Origin: Vibrio cortegadensis
Lineage (GTDB): Bacteria; Pseudomonadota; Gammaproteobacteria; Enterobacterales; Vibrionaceae
DNA: 64,000 bases
Reading direction: 5' to 3'
Assembly (NCBI RefSeq): GCF_024347395.1
Contig: NZ_AP025473.1
Location: 124,001-188,000, forward strand
The position numbers and the translations under genes were made by a program. Within the stretch, counting starts at the first letter, position 1. Each line of letters starts with the position of its first letter. Below, piece by piece: positions 34,260 through 43,439 of the stretch. The notes under the pieces were generated by a model. That model was not told the origin of the DNA. It was given only the letters and a program-made list of their open reading frames with translations, and searched no databases.

Positions 34260-35630
34260 ATGCTGTCTATCTTTGACATATATAAAATTGGAGTGGGCCC
34301 TTCTAGCTCACATACGAATGGACCTATGATTGCCGGGTACAATTTTACCCAGATAATCGCCCCCTACCTAGAGAATGTCACACGGGTACAGATTGATCTC
34401 TACGGATCTTTATCTTTGACTGGTAAAGGCCACCACACTGACCGCGCTACGATTTTAGGCTTGCTTGGCAATAAACCTGACACGATTAAAATCTCCAGCG
34501 CTAATGCTGCGATGAAAAAAGCAGTGGATGATAAACGTTTAAGCCTATCTGGTAGCCACGAGATTAGCTTCGATACTGAAACGGATATGCTTTTCCACAC
34601 CTCCAATTTACCCCTGCATGAAAATGGCATGACGATCTCCGCGTTTGATGCAACGGGCACACAGCTCGTCATTGAAACCTACTACTCTATTGGCGGAGGC
34701 TTTATTGCTACGGCGGCACAATTAGAGAATGGTATTGCCGAGAGCGATACTCAGGTCGAGTTTCCTTTTAAATCGGCAGAAGAGTTACTCAACCTTGCCG
34801 ACAAAAATGGCCTCAGTTTGGGTGGGCTTGTCCTCAGAAATGAGCAAGCATTCCAATCGATGGAAACCATTGATAGCCGAGCGGACCAAATCTGGAAAGT
34901 GATGTCGCTGTGCATGCAAAGAGGTTTTGAAACCGAAGGGATTTTAGAAGGGGGACTTGAAGTGACTCGTCGCGCCCCTGCTTTGCTCAAAAAGCTCGAA
35001 GCCAATGCATCCATTGAAAACGATCCTATGGAGATCATGGATTGGATTAACCTATTTGCTTTTGCGGTGAGTGAAGAAAATGCCGCAGGAGGCCAAGTGG
35101 TGACTTCTCCTACAAACGGAGCGGCAGGCGTGATTCCAGGAGTGCTGATGTATTACCACCGCTTCATTAAAGAGCTCGACACTAAGCAGTTAAAAGACTT
35201 TTTAGCTGTCTCAGGAGCTATTGGCATTTTATATAAAACAAACGCATCCATTTCAGGTGCCGAAGTAGGTTGCCAAGGAGAAGTTGGCGTCTCCTCCTCC
35301 ATGGCGGCGGCAGGCTTAACCGCCCTTCGAGGTGGAAGTAACGAGCAGATCTGCATGGCAGCAGAAATTGCGATGGAGCACTCTTTAGGCATGACTTGTG
35401 ATCCGATTGGCGGCTTAGTTCAAGTCCCTTGTATTGAGCGAAATGCGATGGGCTCCATGAAAGCAATTAATGCTTCAAGAATGGCGCTCAAACGAACCAG
35501 CAAATGCCTCATTTCTTTAGATAAGGTTATCGATACCATGTATCAAACCGGCAAAGATATGAACCGCAAATATCGCGAAACCTCTCTTGGCGGGCTTGCG
35601 CTGATACACATGGCACCACCTTGCGAATAA
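34260..35630 (+). CDS. sdaA: L-serine ammonia-lyase (iron-sulphur type)
   Basis: 456 residues; the ATG at 34260 has AGGAAG seven bases upstream. Converts L-serine to pyruvate and ammonia using a [4Fe-4S] cluster. The N-terminal beta domain begins LSIFDIYKIGVGPSSSHTNGP, the family signature. The C-terminal alpha domain holds the SPTNGAAGVIPGVL segment and the cluster Cys residues in EVGCQGE, GMTCDP and VPCIER. Length is that of E. coli SdaA/SdaB. It carries its own terminator and a 14-bp tandem repeat right behind the stop. sdaA versus sdaB cannot be decided from this alone. Confidence 0.95.
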   Translation: MLSIFDIYKIGVGPSSSHTNGPMIAGYNFTQIIAPYLENVTRVQIDLYGSLSLTGKGHHTDRATILGLLGNKPDTIKISSANAAMKKAVDDKRLSLSGSHEISFDTETDMLFHTSNLPLHENGMTISAFDATGTQLVIETYYSIGGGFIATAAQLENGIAESDTQVEFPFKSAEELLNLADKNGLSLGGLVLRNEQAFQSMETIDSRADQIWKVMSLCMQRGFETEGILEGGLEVTRRAPALLKKLEANASIENDPMEIMDWINLFAFAVSEENAAGGQVVTSPTNGAAGVIPGVLMYYHRFIKELDTKQLKDFLAVSGAIGILYKTNASISGAEVGCQGEVGVSSSMAAAGLTALRGGSNEQICMAAEIAMEHSLGMTCDPIGGLVQVPCIERNAMGSMKAINASRMALKRTSKCLISLDKVIDTMYQTGKDMNRKYRETSLGGLALIHMAPPCE

Positions 35631-35631
35631 C

Positions 35632-35687
35632 TTAAAACGAGTAGCTTGAAACGAGTAGCTTGAAACGAGTGGCCTGACACGAATTAC
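35632..35687 (+). repeat. 14-bp tandem repeat after sdaA
   Basis: Four units of 14 bases: TTAAAACGAGTAGC, TTGAAACGAGTAGC, TTGAAACGAGTGGC and a diverged CTGACACGAATTAC. It starts one base after the stop codon of sdaA and before the terminator. Confidence 0.85.
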
Positions 35688-35704
35688 TAGTCACTAATCT
35701 CTGA

Positions 35705-35740
35705 TAAAAAAGTGATCGCATATAGTGCGATCACTTTAAC
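35705..35740. terminator. Terminator between sdaA and the beta-helix gene
   Basis: AAAGTGATCGCA and TGCGATCACTTT form a 12-bp stem around TATAG. The longer T run is on the minus strand, which favours the leftward gene, though it probably stops both. Confidence 0.8.
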
Positions 35741-35783
35741 TATCTAGCCTTCATTTCTAACATCGAATTATTATCAGCAATAC

Positions 35784-36899
35784 TTAATCACGGTATTGGA
35801 ATTCATTGTTTGCATCTTTATAAGACAGCATTATGTGGCTGTAGTTCGCTTTAGTCCAATCGTCGACAGTGCCTTGAAAAGTAACTTGTCCACTGATCTC
35901 ACCGCGACAACCATGATGCGCTTCAAAAGATGTGTTTCCCGCTTCCTCATGAGTACCAGTGAAGGATACGCCACCATCAACGTATATATCTGCAGCATGA
36001 CATTCCATCGCCAGAACTGAGAGAGGAGTCGTTACGCCATCGTTATTTTCAATAGCAAAAACAGCACCTTCATTTAATGCAACAAAGCCTGTTGAAGTAT
36101 ATTCACTCGCTTCAAATGCTGATGAATTGCCCATTTCAAAGCTACCCGCACTTACTTTTTTACCTATAAATGAACCATTACCAAACAGGGATAGCACACC
36201 TTTTATATTGAGGTTTGCTACTTTACTATGAAGCGATGAATTAAGATCAATATTGATTTGCTGTGGACTGCCAGTTAAGCCGCTGTTGAGCCGTACGTAA
36301 GAGTTAAATGTACTCGCCAATGATAAGTTATCAAGGCTACCCGAATTAATGCGCAATGATGATGAACGCATGGATACGTTCGGGGCGTACCATCCATCAT
36401 CCGCATCTTCAAGGGTTGGCGTTGGTAACGTCACGTTCTCAAAACGCACATACGATTCTCTTACTATGCTCACCGAACCTGAATTGATCTTCACATCAAC
36501 AAGCTTAATGTTCGTCCTACCCGAAACAAACATCGCTTCTAATTCACCATCGACCTCCGTCCCTGTAATTTCACCGCCGCTGATAATGACATCATTTTTC
36601 TTGATATTAATTGGGCCATTACAAGCCCCTGTGACATTCAAAGTGAGCGGGCCTGCATAAGTTGCGGCATCTAATGTTGTCTTCAAAGATTCAGGAGAAC
36701 TGCTGCAATCAATATCTAAGGATGTGGTCGCCTTTATCGCATCAATCTTCGAATCTAAATATGCAAAGTTGCCATTAACTTCTTCCGCCTTCGCCGGAGT
36801 TCCTGCAGTAAACTCGACCAAACTGTCTGCTGCGACTGCATTTGCCGTAAGTCCAACGGTAATAAGGCTAGCAAGTAAGCTCATATTATATTTATTCAT
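35784..36899 (-). CDS. Exported protein, probable right-handed beta-helix
   Basis: 371 residues with a signal peptide (MNKYNMSLLASLITVGLTANAVA, in part). Just after it comes FTAGTPAKAEEVNGNFAYLDSKI (key G-T-P-A-K-A and V-N-x-N-F), a short coiled segment often seen in bacterial surface and tail-like proteins. Residues about 65-340 consist of short repeating strands rich in Ser, Asn, Val and Ile (for example NDVIISGGEITGT, NIKLVDVKINSGS), typical of a parallel beta-helix. No catalytic residues stand out. It follows the thrombospondin-type lipoprotein gene on the same strand, 20 bp apart, so both are probably one operon of surface proteins. Family not recognised. Confidence 0.7.
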   Translation of the reverse strand: MNKYNMSLLASLITVGLTANAVAADSLVEFTAGTPAKAEEVNGNFAYLDSKIDAIKATTSLDIDCSSSPESLKTTLDAATYAGPLTLNVTGACNGPINIKKNDVIISGGEITGTEVDGELEAMFVSGRTNIKLVDVKINSGSVSIVRESYVRFENVTLPTPTLEDADDGWYAPNVSMRSSSLRINSGSLDNLSLASTFNSYVRLNSGLTGSPQQINIDLNSSLHSKVANLNIKGVLSLFGNGSFIGKKVSAGSFEMGNSSAFEASEYTSTGFVALNEGAVFAIENNDGVTTPLSVLAMECHAADIYVDGGVSFTGTHEEAGNTSFEAHHGCRGEISGQVTFQGTVDDWTKANYSHIMLSYKDANNEFQYRD

Positions 36900-36919
36900 G
36901 TTCTAATCCTTAGGCGAAT

Positions 36920-38353
36920 TTATTGCCAGTTTGAGTCATTCCAGTTAGTTGTATTCCATACAGCATTCATGCTACCGCTGGTATCGCACGCATCACCAAT
37001 GCCATCCTTATCAGAATCAGCTTGGTTCTCATTGCTCGTATGTGGGCAGTTGTCTATCAGTGTATCGATGCCGTCGTTATCATGATCTCCAGCACGGTCT
37101 TTATCATCTGGAACAAGGTCCGCTTTATTATCTCCGTAGCCATCACCATCGGTATCCGCCCACTCATCCCCATTGTTTGGAAACTTATCGGCTAAGTTAT
37201 CGCCATACCCATCATTATCGGTATCAACAGATTCGCTTTTATCATTAGGGAATCGGTCATCGATGCTATCAACACCATCCTCATCATGATCGCCTGCTTT
37301 TGTTGCGTCATTTGGATAGGCATCATTCAGGCTGTCGTAGCCATCTTTATCGTGATCACCTGCTCGGGTTTTATCTAGCGGAAAACCATCTTGTGCATCA
37401 AGGTAACCATCCCCATCGTCGTCGGTATCCGCTACGTTTCCAATACCGTCTCCATCGGTATCAACTGACTCCGATTTATCAAATGGAAAAGCATCATTAC
37501 TGTCTTCTACCCCATCATCGTCATCATCTAAGTCGGCATTATTACCCGTTCCATCTTGGTCATAGTCCAACCACTCCTTTCCATCATCCGGAAAGGAGTC
37601 TCGCCCATCGATGACACCATCACCGTCTTTATCAACATTTTCTATCGCAACAAAATCTCCAGATTCATCTTTAGTAATTCGTTGGTCTGGAGTCAGGTTT
37701 TGTATCAGATCTTTATAGGCAGTTAATCCTTGATCCAAGATCGATGTATCTTTAGAAGCCGTCGCCAACTCATCTTCTGTTGTCGGAAGCAGCTCAAGTT
37801 CAACAATCGCATTTGCCTTTGCTAAAATGTCTTCTTTACTCTCTTGCTTGTAATCACCCAGTACATCTTCAGGGTCGATCCCAAGCTGAGTCGATACTTG
37901 TTGAACCGCTTCATCTTTCTCAATATTTCCAGCATCCAACTTCAGGTGAACAAGTGTCGAAAGAGGGGTGACCATAGCTTCGCCTGCAGGGGCAGACATC
38001 ATGAATGCATATTGAATAGGAACGCCATTTGGGTTGGATTCCGATTGAGTATCTTCATCAATAGTTACGTGGGGAATCGCTTTTACGATAACCGCATGAT
38101 CGAGATAATCAGCGACGCTTGATACATCTAAATTGGCCACTCCATTTTTAAGTGATATAGCAGAAGGTTCTCCTTGGTCATGTTTGAAGTTCCCGTTAAT
38201 GTCTAACCACACAAAAGCATCGCGCAGATAGCCATCAATGGCTTTTATCGTATAGGTCGACGAATCACTCGACGTATTTGAAGAGTCTCCACCACACCCC
38301 GATAAAGGTAAGGCAATAGCACTCATTGCTATTACCAAAGGGGAAAGTTTCAT
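36920..38353 (-). CDS. Calcium-binding lipoprotein with thrombospondin type 3 repeats
   Basis: 477 residues. A lipoprotein signal ends in LSG-C (Cys 20) with GGDSS after it. Residues about 30-235 form an N-terminal domain starting IKAIDGYLRDAFVWLDINGN, a module seen in Vibrio and Shewanella surface lipoproteins. Residues about 238-455 consist of Asp-rich repeats (DKDGDGVIDGRDSFPDD, DTDGDGIGNVAD and others) with the DxDxDG calcium loops of thrombospondin type 3. The C-terminus ends NTTNWNDSNWQ. Likely on the outer membrane, with Ca2+ stiffening the repeat rod. Upstream of and co-directional with the beta-helix gene. The LuxR-type gene at 38635 is divergent and may regulate both. Confidence 0.85.
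   Translation of the reverse strand: MKLSPLVIAMSAIALPLSGCGGDSSNTSSDSSTYTIKAIDGYLRDAFVWLDINGNFKHDQGEPSAISLKNGVANLDVSSVADYLDHAVIVKAIPHVTIDEDTQSESNPNGVPIQYAFMMSAPAGEAMVTPLSTLVHLKLDAGNIEKDEAVQQVSTQLGIDPEDVLGDYKQESKEDILAKANAIVELELLPTTEDELATASKDTSILDQGLTAYKDLIQNLTPDQRITKDESGDFVAIENVDKDGDGVIDGRDSFPDDGKEWLDYDQDGTGNNADLDDDDDGVEDSNDAFPFDKSESVDTDGDGIGNVADTDDDGDGYLDAQDGFPLDKTRAGDHDKDGYDSLNDAYPNDATKAGDHDEDGVDSIDDRFPNDKSESVDTDNDGYGDNLADKFPNNGDEWADTDGDGYGDNKADLVPDDKDRAGDHDNDGIDTLIDNCPHTSNENQADSDKDGIGDACDTSGSMNAVWNTTNWNDSNWQ
36985..37635 (-). repeat. Asp-rich thrombospondin type 3 coding repeats
   Basis: Tandem imperfect repeats within the lipoprotein gene, each encoding a D-x-D-x-D-G loop and a spacer such as S-F-P-D-D. 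The reverse strand reads as His- and Tyr-rich open frames, which are artefacts of this composition. Confidence 0.8.
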
Positions 38354-38441
38354 ATACAGCTCCTTTCATTAATCATATTCTGAGCATCTAGTACATTTGC
38401 ACTACTACTTCATAAACTAATCAAAAGGAGGTATTAAACTA

Positions 38442-38455
38442 TCCCCAATTGGGGA
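38442..38455. promoter_or_regulatory. Perfect 14-bp palindrome between the lipoprotein and LuxR genes
   Basis: TCCCCAATTGGGGA is fully symmetric and stands out in an AT-rich divergent region, 89 bp from the lipoprotein start. Candidate operator for the LuxR-type protein encoded from 38635. Confidence 0.5.
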
Positions 38456-38539
38456 CATTTTATATTTATTGATGCATAAAAAGATTTATATCAACACTGA
38501 GAGCTATAAATCACTATGAAAAGAAATTATTTTATAAAT

Positions 38540-38553
38540 TTGATATAGGTCAA
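38540..38553. promoter_or_regulatory. FNR-like site upstream of the LuxR gene
   Basis: TTGATATAGGTCAA matches TTGAT-N4-ATCAA except one base. About 80 bp upstream of the LuxR-type gene start. Weak prediction. Confidence 0.25.
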
Positions 38554-38634
38554 TCCAAATAAAATCAAACAGTAAAGAAGGAAATAGATCTGCTACCGTT
38601 ATTAATAATAAAGATAATTAAGAGATTTCATAAT

Positions 38635-39801
38635 ATGAGCCATTACTGTCTTGATACGTTAATTCGATCTCTATATGAGTCTTTAGTGTCTAAAGATGGC
38701 TTTAGTTTTTTTTTAAACCTTTTAGTTAAGCAATTGAACTTATTATCCGGCGCTGTAGTCATGACGAATGACATTAGCAAAAAGTCACGCTTGGTATGGG
38801 CTGCCGGGCTCGATATTGAAGATGCCTCTGCTTTTATCGAACTCAACAGCCAAAGTGATCCATTGATCTCACAATTAAACCTCAGCCCTTCTGGGAGCCT
38901 AATTACCATGGGGGATGTTGATGCAGATAAGATGCGAGTGCAGCATCCTGAGTTTTTTTCTCAACTTAATGATGACCTGGATATCTACTATGCGACGGGC
39001 GCTGTTTTATCCCAAGACGGCACCTGGCGTAGTTTGATTTTCTTTCATCGAAGTAGAAATCAACATGAATTCAATCAACAAGAATGCCTACTGCTAAAGC
39101 GGTTAATCCCGCATATTCAACACGCAATGCAACTTTATCATCAACAGCTTAAGCAACAGCAACAAGCACACCTTACCGAATTATTATTTAATCAAATCCA
39201 ATTACCTGTCATTTTAATTAATGAGCAAGGTCAGGTCTGCCATGCAAATACCCAAGGATTCGCATTGCTTGATAACGGAAAAATATTTCGACAAGTGAAC
39301 CAGAGCCTTCATTTATGCCCTCCGTATAACAAACTACTATTCAGCCAAGCATTATCTAATTGTTTAAATAACCGTACTGTCGAAACCATATCTTTGGAAA
39401 AACCAAACCATTTTGGGTATACGATAACGATCGCACCATTAATATCAGATAGTTACTACGATAGTAAAAATTCAATTCAAGAACCAGCCTCAAGCCGGCC
39501 TTGCATCGAAGGTGGAGTCGCCATTTTTATCTATTCACTAGATCAGCCCCCCAAAGTCAACTTAAACGCTCTTTGCCATGCGTTTGGACTGACTGATAAA
39601 GAAGCAGTGATATGCCGTGAATTGCTCAACGGACACTCCCCCGCAGAGATTGCAAAAATGCACCACCTATCGTACGAGACTGTTAGAACCTATATCAAAC
39701 GAGCAATGAAAAAAACAAACACTCGTCGCCAGAATGAATTGGTTGCAAAAATAATCACCAGCCCCGCGTACTCCAATACGCAAACTATGCCTCAATACTA
39801 G
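38635..39801 (+). CDS. LuxR-family transcriptional regulator with PAS-like sensor region
   Basis: 388 residues. The C-terminal 65 residues are a LuxR helix-turn-helix: LTDKEAVICRELLNGHSPAEIAKMHHLSYETVRTYIKRAMKKT (about residues 322-365, in part). The N-terminal 160 residues look like a GAF-type fold, followed by a PAS-like stretch around 185-265 (LPVILINEQGQVCHANTQGF, in part). No phosphoacceptor domain or autoinducer domain is recognisable, so the signal is unknown. It is divergent from the two surface-protein genes, which are its most likely targets, with a palindrome between them. Confidence 0.85.
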   Translation: MSHYCLDTLIRSLYESLVSKDGFSFFLNLLVKQLNLLSGAVVMTNDISKKSRLVWAAGLDIEDASAFIELNSQSDPLISQLNLSPSGSLITMGDVDADKMRVQHPEFFSQLNDDLDIYYATGAVLSQDGTWRSLIFFHRSRNQHEFNQQECLLLKRLIPHIQHAMQLYHQQLKQQQQAHLTELLFNQIQLPVILINEQGQVCHANTQGFALLDNGKIFRQVNQSLHLCPPYNKLLFSQALSNCLNNRTVETISLEKPNHFGYTITIAPLISDSYYDSKNSIQEPASSRPCIEGGVAIFIYSLDQPPKVNLNALCHAFGLTDKEAVICRELLNGHSPAEIAKMHHLSYETVRTYIKRAMKKTNTRRQNELVAKIITSPAYSNTQTMPQY

Positions 39802-40302
39802 CGTTTATTAAATGTTAATTTTTTATTAAATATCCAAATAAAGTACTGATATGAATAAGCATATTTTGACAGCACAAATGCTCAATTAAGATTAAAAATA
39901 CATTAATTAGGGTTATTTTTTCTAATGCAACCTCTAACAGATATGCACGCGATTACATACCAGTCAATTCATTATCTATACATCCATCAGCTCTAAAAAC
40001 ACGTCTAAAACCAGTAATCTATGTAGTTAGTTTGTTAACAAAAACTCTGGGAGCACTGGGAATCCACATCATTTACTGCCGACCACAACTAGCAAACTAA
40101 AAACACTGCATACTATTTAATCACGCAATCATTTGCATTGGCTACATTTTATACCCATTAGAATTACCATCCCGATACATTAGAAAATGTATTGCTTTAA
40201 GATTTATTTTTGCGATAAATGTTTCAATTTATGTCCATCTAAAAATGATAGTATAATCGCGTTTTTAAACTACACCTCACCCACAACTATGAGATTAATA
40301 TA
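39802..40302. other. AT-rich 500-bp intergenic region upstream of the POT gene
   Basis: Contains no open frame with a ribosome site and no strong hairpin. A TATAAT-like word (about 40251) lies some 50 bp upstream of the POT gene and could be its -10. The unusual length for this window leaves room for a small RNA that I cannot identify. Confidence 0.35.
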
Positions 40303-41784
40303 ATGTGGAATAAACTGAATAAATCGATGATGTTCTGCCAAATGATGTTTGGCTTGTCATTTTACGGCGTAATGGTAATTCTGACTCGTTTCTTCTTAGA
40401 AGATCTGGGTTATAGCGAAGCTGACACTATGATGGTTGTTGGTGCTTTCTCTTCAATTGGTCCACTATTTGCTATTGCTGGTGGTTTCATTGCAGACAAA
40501 TTTTTAGGTGCATACCGTTCACTCACTATTGCATACGGCACTTTTGCAACGGGTTACGCACTTCTTGTACTTGGCGCATCTGCAACTAACGTTCCGATGG
40601 CACTGGTTGGTATCGCGTTAGCAAGTTACGCTCGTGGTCTAATGTCTCCTTCTTACCCAAGTTTATATAAACGTACTTTTGCTACTGAAGAAGATTTTGA
40701 GAACGGCTACCCTGTAAACTACTCAGTGAACAACGTTGGCGCACTATTAGGTCAATACCTATTCCCAATGTTCGTACTAGCAATCGGCTTCAATGGTAGT
40801 TTCGGTCTATCTGCTGCTCTTGCTGCACTGGCTTTCGTTACACTGATCATTTTCCACAAACCACTTCTATCTGTTGGTGCAGAAATTGACCAGAAGCCAG
40901 TAAGTGCTAAAAACTGGGCTGCGTTCTTCGCGCTTTCTCTAGGTATGGTTGGCTTAGTATTCTTCATGTTCTCAAACATGGATATCGGCCAAAACATCGT
41001 TTACGCAATTGGTGCTGCAGCAATCTTATACTTCATCTCTTTGATGATTAAGTCTAAGAAATCTGACGCTCTAAAAATGGGTACGATCCTTATCATGACA
41101 CTGCTGACGACTTGTTTCTTCGTTTACTACGGTCAAATGATGACTTCAATGACTATGGTTACGATCAACACAATGCGTGGCGATCTATTCGGTCTTATCC
41201 CAATTGCTCCTGAAGCATCTATGGCGATGAACCCACTATGGTGTATCGTTGCTGGTCCTGTTATTGCGATGACGTTCTCTTCTCTTGAAAAACGTGGCAT
41301 TAACTTCTCTACTGCAACTAAAGTTGGTTTCTCATTCGTTTGTACAGCAATCGCATTTGGTATCCTTACTCTAGCAGTAATGAACATCGGCGAAGACGTA
41401 ATCATCCGTCCGGAAATCTTCCTCGCTATCCACTTCTTCCAAGCATTTGCTGAAGTAATCGTAGGTAGCCTAGTAGTGGCATTCATCCTTTCAGTAGCGC
41501 CTAAGCACATTGAGAACTTCTCTGTAAGTCTATTCTCTGTTGCTATCGCTCTAAGTGGTATTGTTGGTGCAGTATTCTCTACTTCTATCGCGCTAGAGAA
41601 AGGCCAAGAGATCACTCAAGAAATCGTTAAAACAGTTTACGGTGACTACTTCCAACTTCTTACTATCCTAGCGGTAGTTATGGTTGTGATTGCACTTGGT
41701 GCCTCTGTTGTTGTTCGTAAGATGCTTGAAGCGGCAAAAGCGGAAGATGAAGCTGAACTAGTTGAAGCAAAAACTGAAGCTTAA
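40303..41784 (+). CDS. POT-family (PTR2-like) transporter
   Basis: 493 residues, 12-14 predicted membrane helices. The loop after helix 2 (GGFIADKFLGAYRSLTIAYG) is the POT form of motif A, and FENGYPVNYSVNNVGALLG is the counterpart of the second PTR2 signature. The N-terminal ExxERFxYYG motif, which couples protons in di/tripeptide transporters, is replaced by QMMFGLSFYG, so the usual acidic and Arg residues are missing. Codon use is strongly biased to preferred codons over most of its length, unlike its neighbours, suggesting high expression. Substrate could be peptides or something else. Followed by a clear terminator. Confidence 0.8.
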   Translation: MWNKLNKSMMFCQMMFGLSFYGVMVILTRFFLEDLGYSEADTMMVVGAFSSIGPLFAIAGGFIADKFLGAYRSLTIAYGTFATGYALLVLGASATNVPMALVGIALASYARGLMSPSYPSLYKRTFATEEDFENGYPVNYSVNNVGALLGQYLFPMFVLAIGFNGSFGLSAALAALAFVTLIIFHKPLLSVGAEIDQKPVSAKNWAAFFALSLGMVGLVFFMFSNMDIGQNIVYAIGAAAILYFISLMIKSKKSDALKMGTILIMTLLTTCFFVYYGQMMTSMTMVTINTMRGDLFGLIPIAPEASMAMNPLWCIVAGPVIAMTFSSLEKRGINFSTATKVGFSFVCTAIAFGILTLAVMNIGEDVIIRPEIFLAIHFFQAFAEVIVGSLVVAFILSVAPKHIENFSVSLFSVAIALSGIVGAVFSTSIALEKGQEITQEIVKTVYGDYFQLLTILAVVMVVIALGASVVVRKMLEAAKAEDEAELVEAKTEA

Positions 41785-41847
41785 ACCTCACTCTAAGTTT
41801 TCGCTTAGAACAAGGTTCAATACAATAGTTTTTAAACATCGATAAAA

Positions 41848-41886
41848 CAAAGCCCTTACTGAGTTAATCAATAAGGGCTTTTTATT
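41848..41886 (+). terminator. Terminator of the POT gene
   Basis: AAGCCCTTA and TAAGGGCTT form a 9-bp stem around 13 bases, followed by TTTATTAT. Confidence 0.8.
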
Positions 41887-41965
41887 ATCTCTAGCACCGA
41901 CAGCCAATAAAAAAGCTCCCATTATGGAAGCCTCAATGAAACCGTTTGATACAAGTCAGGAAGTT

Positions 41966-42679
41966 TTACCCTTCACTAGCTTCAAGCTCTACGATGGATT
42001 CAATGCTGATTGCATCGTGTCGCCAATGCTCAATACTGCAATCGATCAATTCACCGTTCTGGTTATAATTAACCTTTTCAACCACCATTGTAGGTGTTCC
42101 TGAAGTCGCACGTAACGTTTGAGCAGACTCCCCCAACAAAGACGATGTACTCACGCGGAGTTTCGTTTTTTTGTATACAACACCAAAATGCTCTCGGTAA
42201 ATATCCGTTAATGATGACGACAGATCAAAATCTAAAAGATTAGGAAATAACTCAGGGCGAATAAAGTGCGTCACATACACAACAGGCCTATCTTCTAAGT
42301 ATCTGACTCTATCAACTCGATAAATATCTGAGAATGGTGCAAGGTTGAGTAATGCTGTCGCTCTTTTCGTTGCAAGTATACTTTTGGCTGCTAACAGTTC
42401 GGTTTTCGGTTTTCGCCCTTGAGCTTGAGCTATGCAGGTGAAGTTTGATGTTTGAACTGGGTCGTAACGAAGCGGCGCAGGCGAGATAAACCAGCCACGG
42501 CGATCTTCTCGAAAAATTTTGCCTTCTGATTCCAGTAAAGAAAGGGCTTCACGTAGGGTGACACGAGTGGTATTAAAAGATTCCGCAAGCTTACGCTCTG
42601 ATGGCAACTTTTGACGAGCCGCCAGCATTCCAGAGTCGATCTGTTCTGCTATTGCCTCTTTAATTTTCACATATTGCAC
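41966..42679 (-). CDS. GntR-family regulator with UTRA domain
   Basis: 237 residues. The GntR winged helix is at the N-terminus (KIKEAIAEQIDSGMLAARQKLPSERKLAESFNTTRVTLREAL, about residues 5-46, in part) with the SERKLAESFNTTRVTLREAL core. The UTRA ligand-binding domain (about 75-232) has the YRVDRVRYLEDRPVVYVTHFIRPE strand pattern. UTRA regulators respond to small molecules such as sugars, histidine, phosphonates or trehalose 6-phosphate; the ligand is not evident here. The neighbours (YhfA, POT-like transporter) do not clarify the target. Confidence 0.88.
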   Translation of the reverse strand: MQYVKIKEAIAEQIDSGMLAARQKLPSERKLAESFNTTRVTLREALSLLESEGKIFREDRRGWFISPAPLRYDPVQTSNFTCIAQAQGRKPKTELLAAKSILATKRATALLNLAPFSDIYRVDRVRYLEDRPVVYVTHFIRPELFPNLLDFDLSSSLTDIYREHFGVVYKKTKLRVSTSSLLGESAQTLRATSGTPTMVVEKVNYNQNGELIDCSIEHWRHDAISIESIVELEASEG

Positions 42680-42756
42680 GACAATTCCTTTCGCTTAACT
42701 CATTAAGCCATGGCAAGTAACTTAGCAATAATTGCCAAGTTACTCTCATGCAATAT

Positions 42757-43155
42757 TTATACGATTTCCCAAGAGTGGGTCATCTTAACGCCCTCACCTA
42801 ACATCAGGCAGACAGAGCAGTACTTCTCAAGCGAGTTTGCAGCGACTTTAGCGACAATGTCACCGTCAAGATCTTCACCTGACACTTCAAAGTGAATGTT
42901 AACCGCTGTAAAAATACGTGGGGCAGTATCACGACGTTCTGTAGTCAGTTTTGCATTACAAGCCGACACTTTTTGCTTTGCTTCTTTTAAGCCATCGACT
43001 ACATCAACCGAGCTACAGCCACCAGCCGCCATCAGTACCATTTCCATTGGACTTGGTGCTGTTTCTCCACCATTACCATCCATTGCCACGGCATGGCCAG
43101 ATTGCGATTGACCAAGGAATTTAAAGTCTTCAACCCACTTAACTTCAGCTTGCAT
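42757..43155 (-). CDS. yhfA: OsmC-family protein YhfA
   Basis: 132 residues, colinear with E. coli YhfA: starts MQAEVKWVE, has APSPMEMVLMAAGGCSSVDVVD (first Cys about residue 47) and EKYCSVCLML with a second Cys at about 114. OsmC-type proteins reduce organic hydroperoxides through such Cys pairs, but YhfA itself has no proven substrate. Cytoplasmic. It stands alone between the GntR gene and the divergent msrAB gene. The extra Cys in CSVC is typical of some Vibrio copies. Confidence 0.93.
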   Translation of the reverse strand: MQAEVKWVEDFKFLGQSQSGHAVAMDGNGGETAPSPMEMVLMAAGGCSSVDVVDGLKEAKQKVSACNAKLTTERRDTAPRIFTAVNIHFEVSGEDLDGDIVAKVAANSLEKYCSVCLMLGEGVKMTHSWEIV

Positions 43156-43439
43156 TTTACTACCTATGATTTAATCAATTTCGATGCTCACAAGGTACTA
43201 CTGTGGCTATTTTTGCGCAATAAAAATTGATCGAAGAGACCTCTGTAACACACGTATTATAGCTTTCAATACCTTCAGCTCCCCGCCCCGAAGTCACTTT
43301 CCTTAAGGTGCTTCGGAAATTATTATCTCTATTTTTGAAATTTTTTTTGGGGCAATCCTGTCTTTATATCAACATTAAACAACATATCCACACGACAACA
43401 CGTTCATTAACTATGTTGATCCCACATAAAGAGGTGTTT

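Noticed and set aside
36949..38122. Several long plus-strand open frames rich in His, Tyr and Arg
   Set aside because: They are antisense to the Asp-rich repeats of the lipoprotein gene; their composition is the reverse complement of GAT/GAC codons, and none has a ribosome site.
43285..43316. Hairpin before msrAB (CCGAAG and CTTCGG arms) as a riboswitch or terminator
   Set aside because: Short stem, no T run and no known aptamer features; I cannot support a function.
43308..43439. N-terminal extension of msrAB
   Set aside because: No ribosome site, and a clean signal peptide with GAGGTG upstream begins at 43440.
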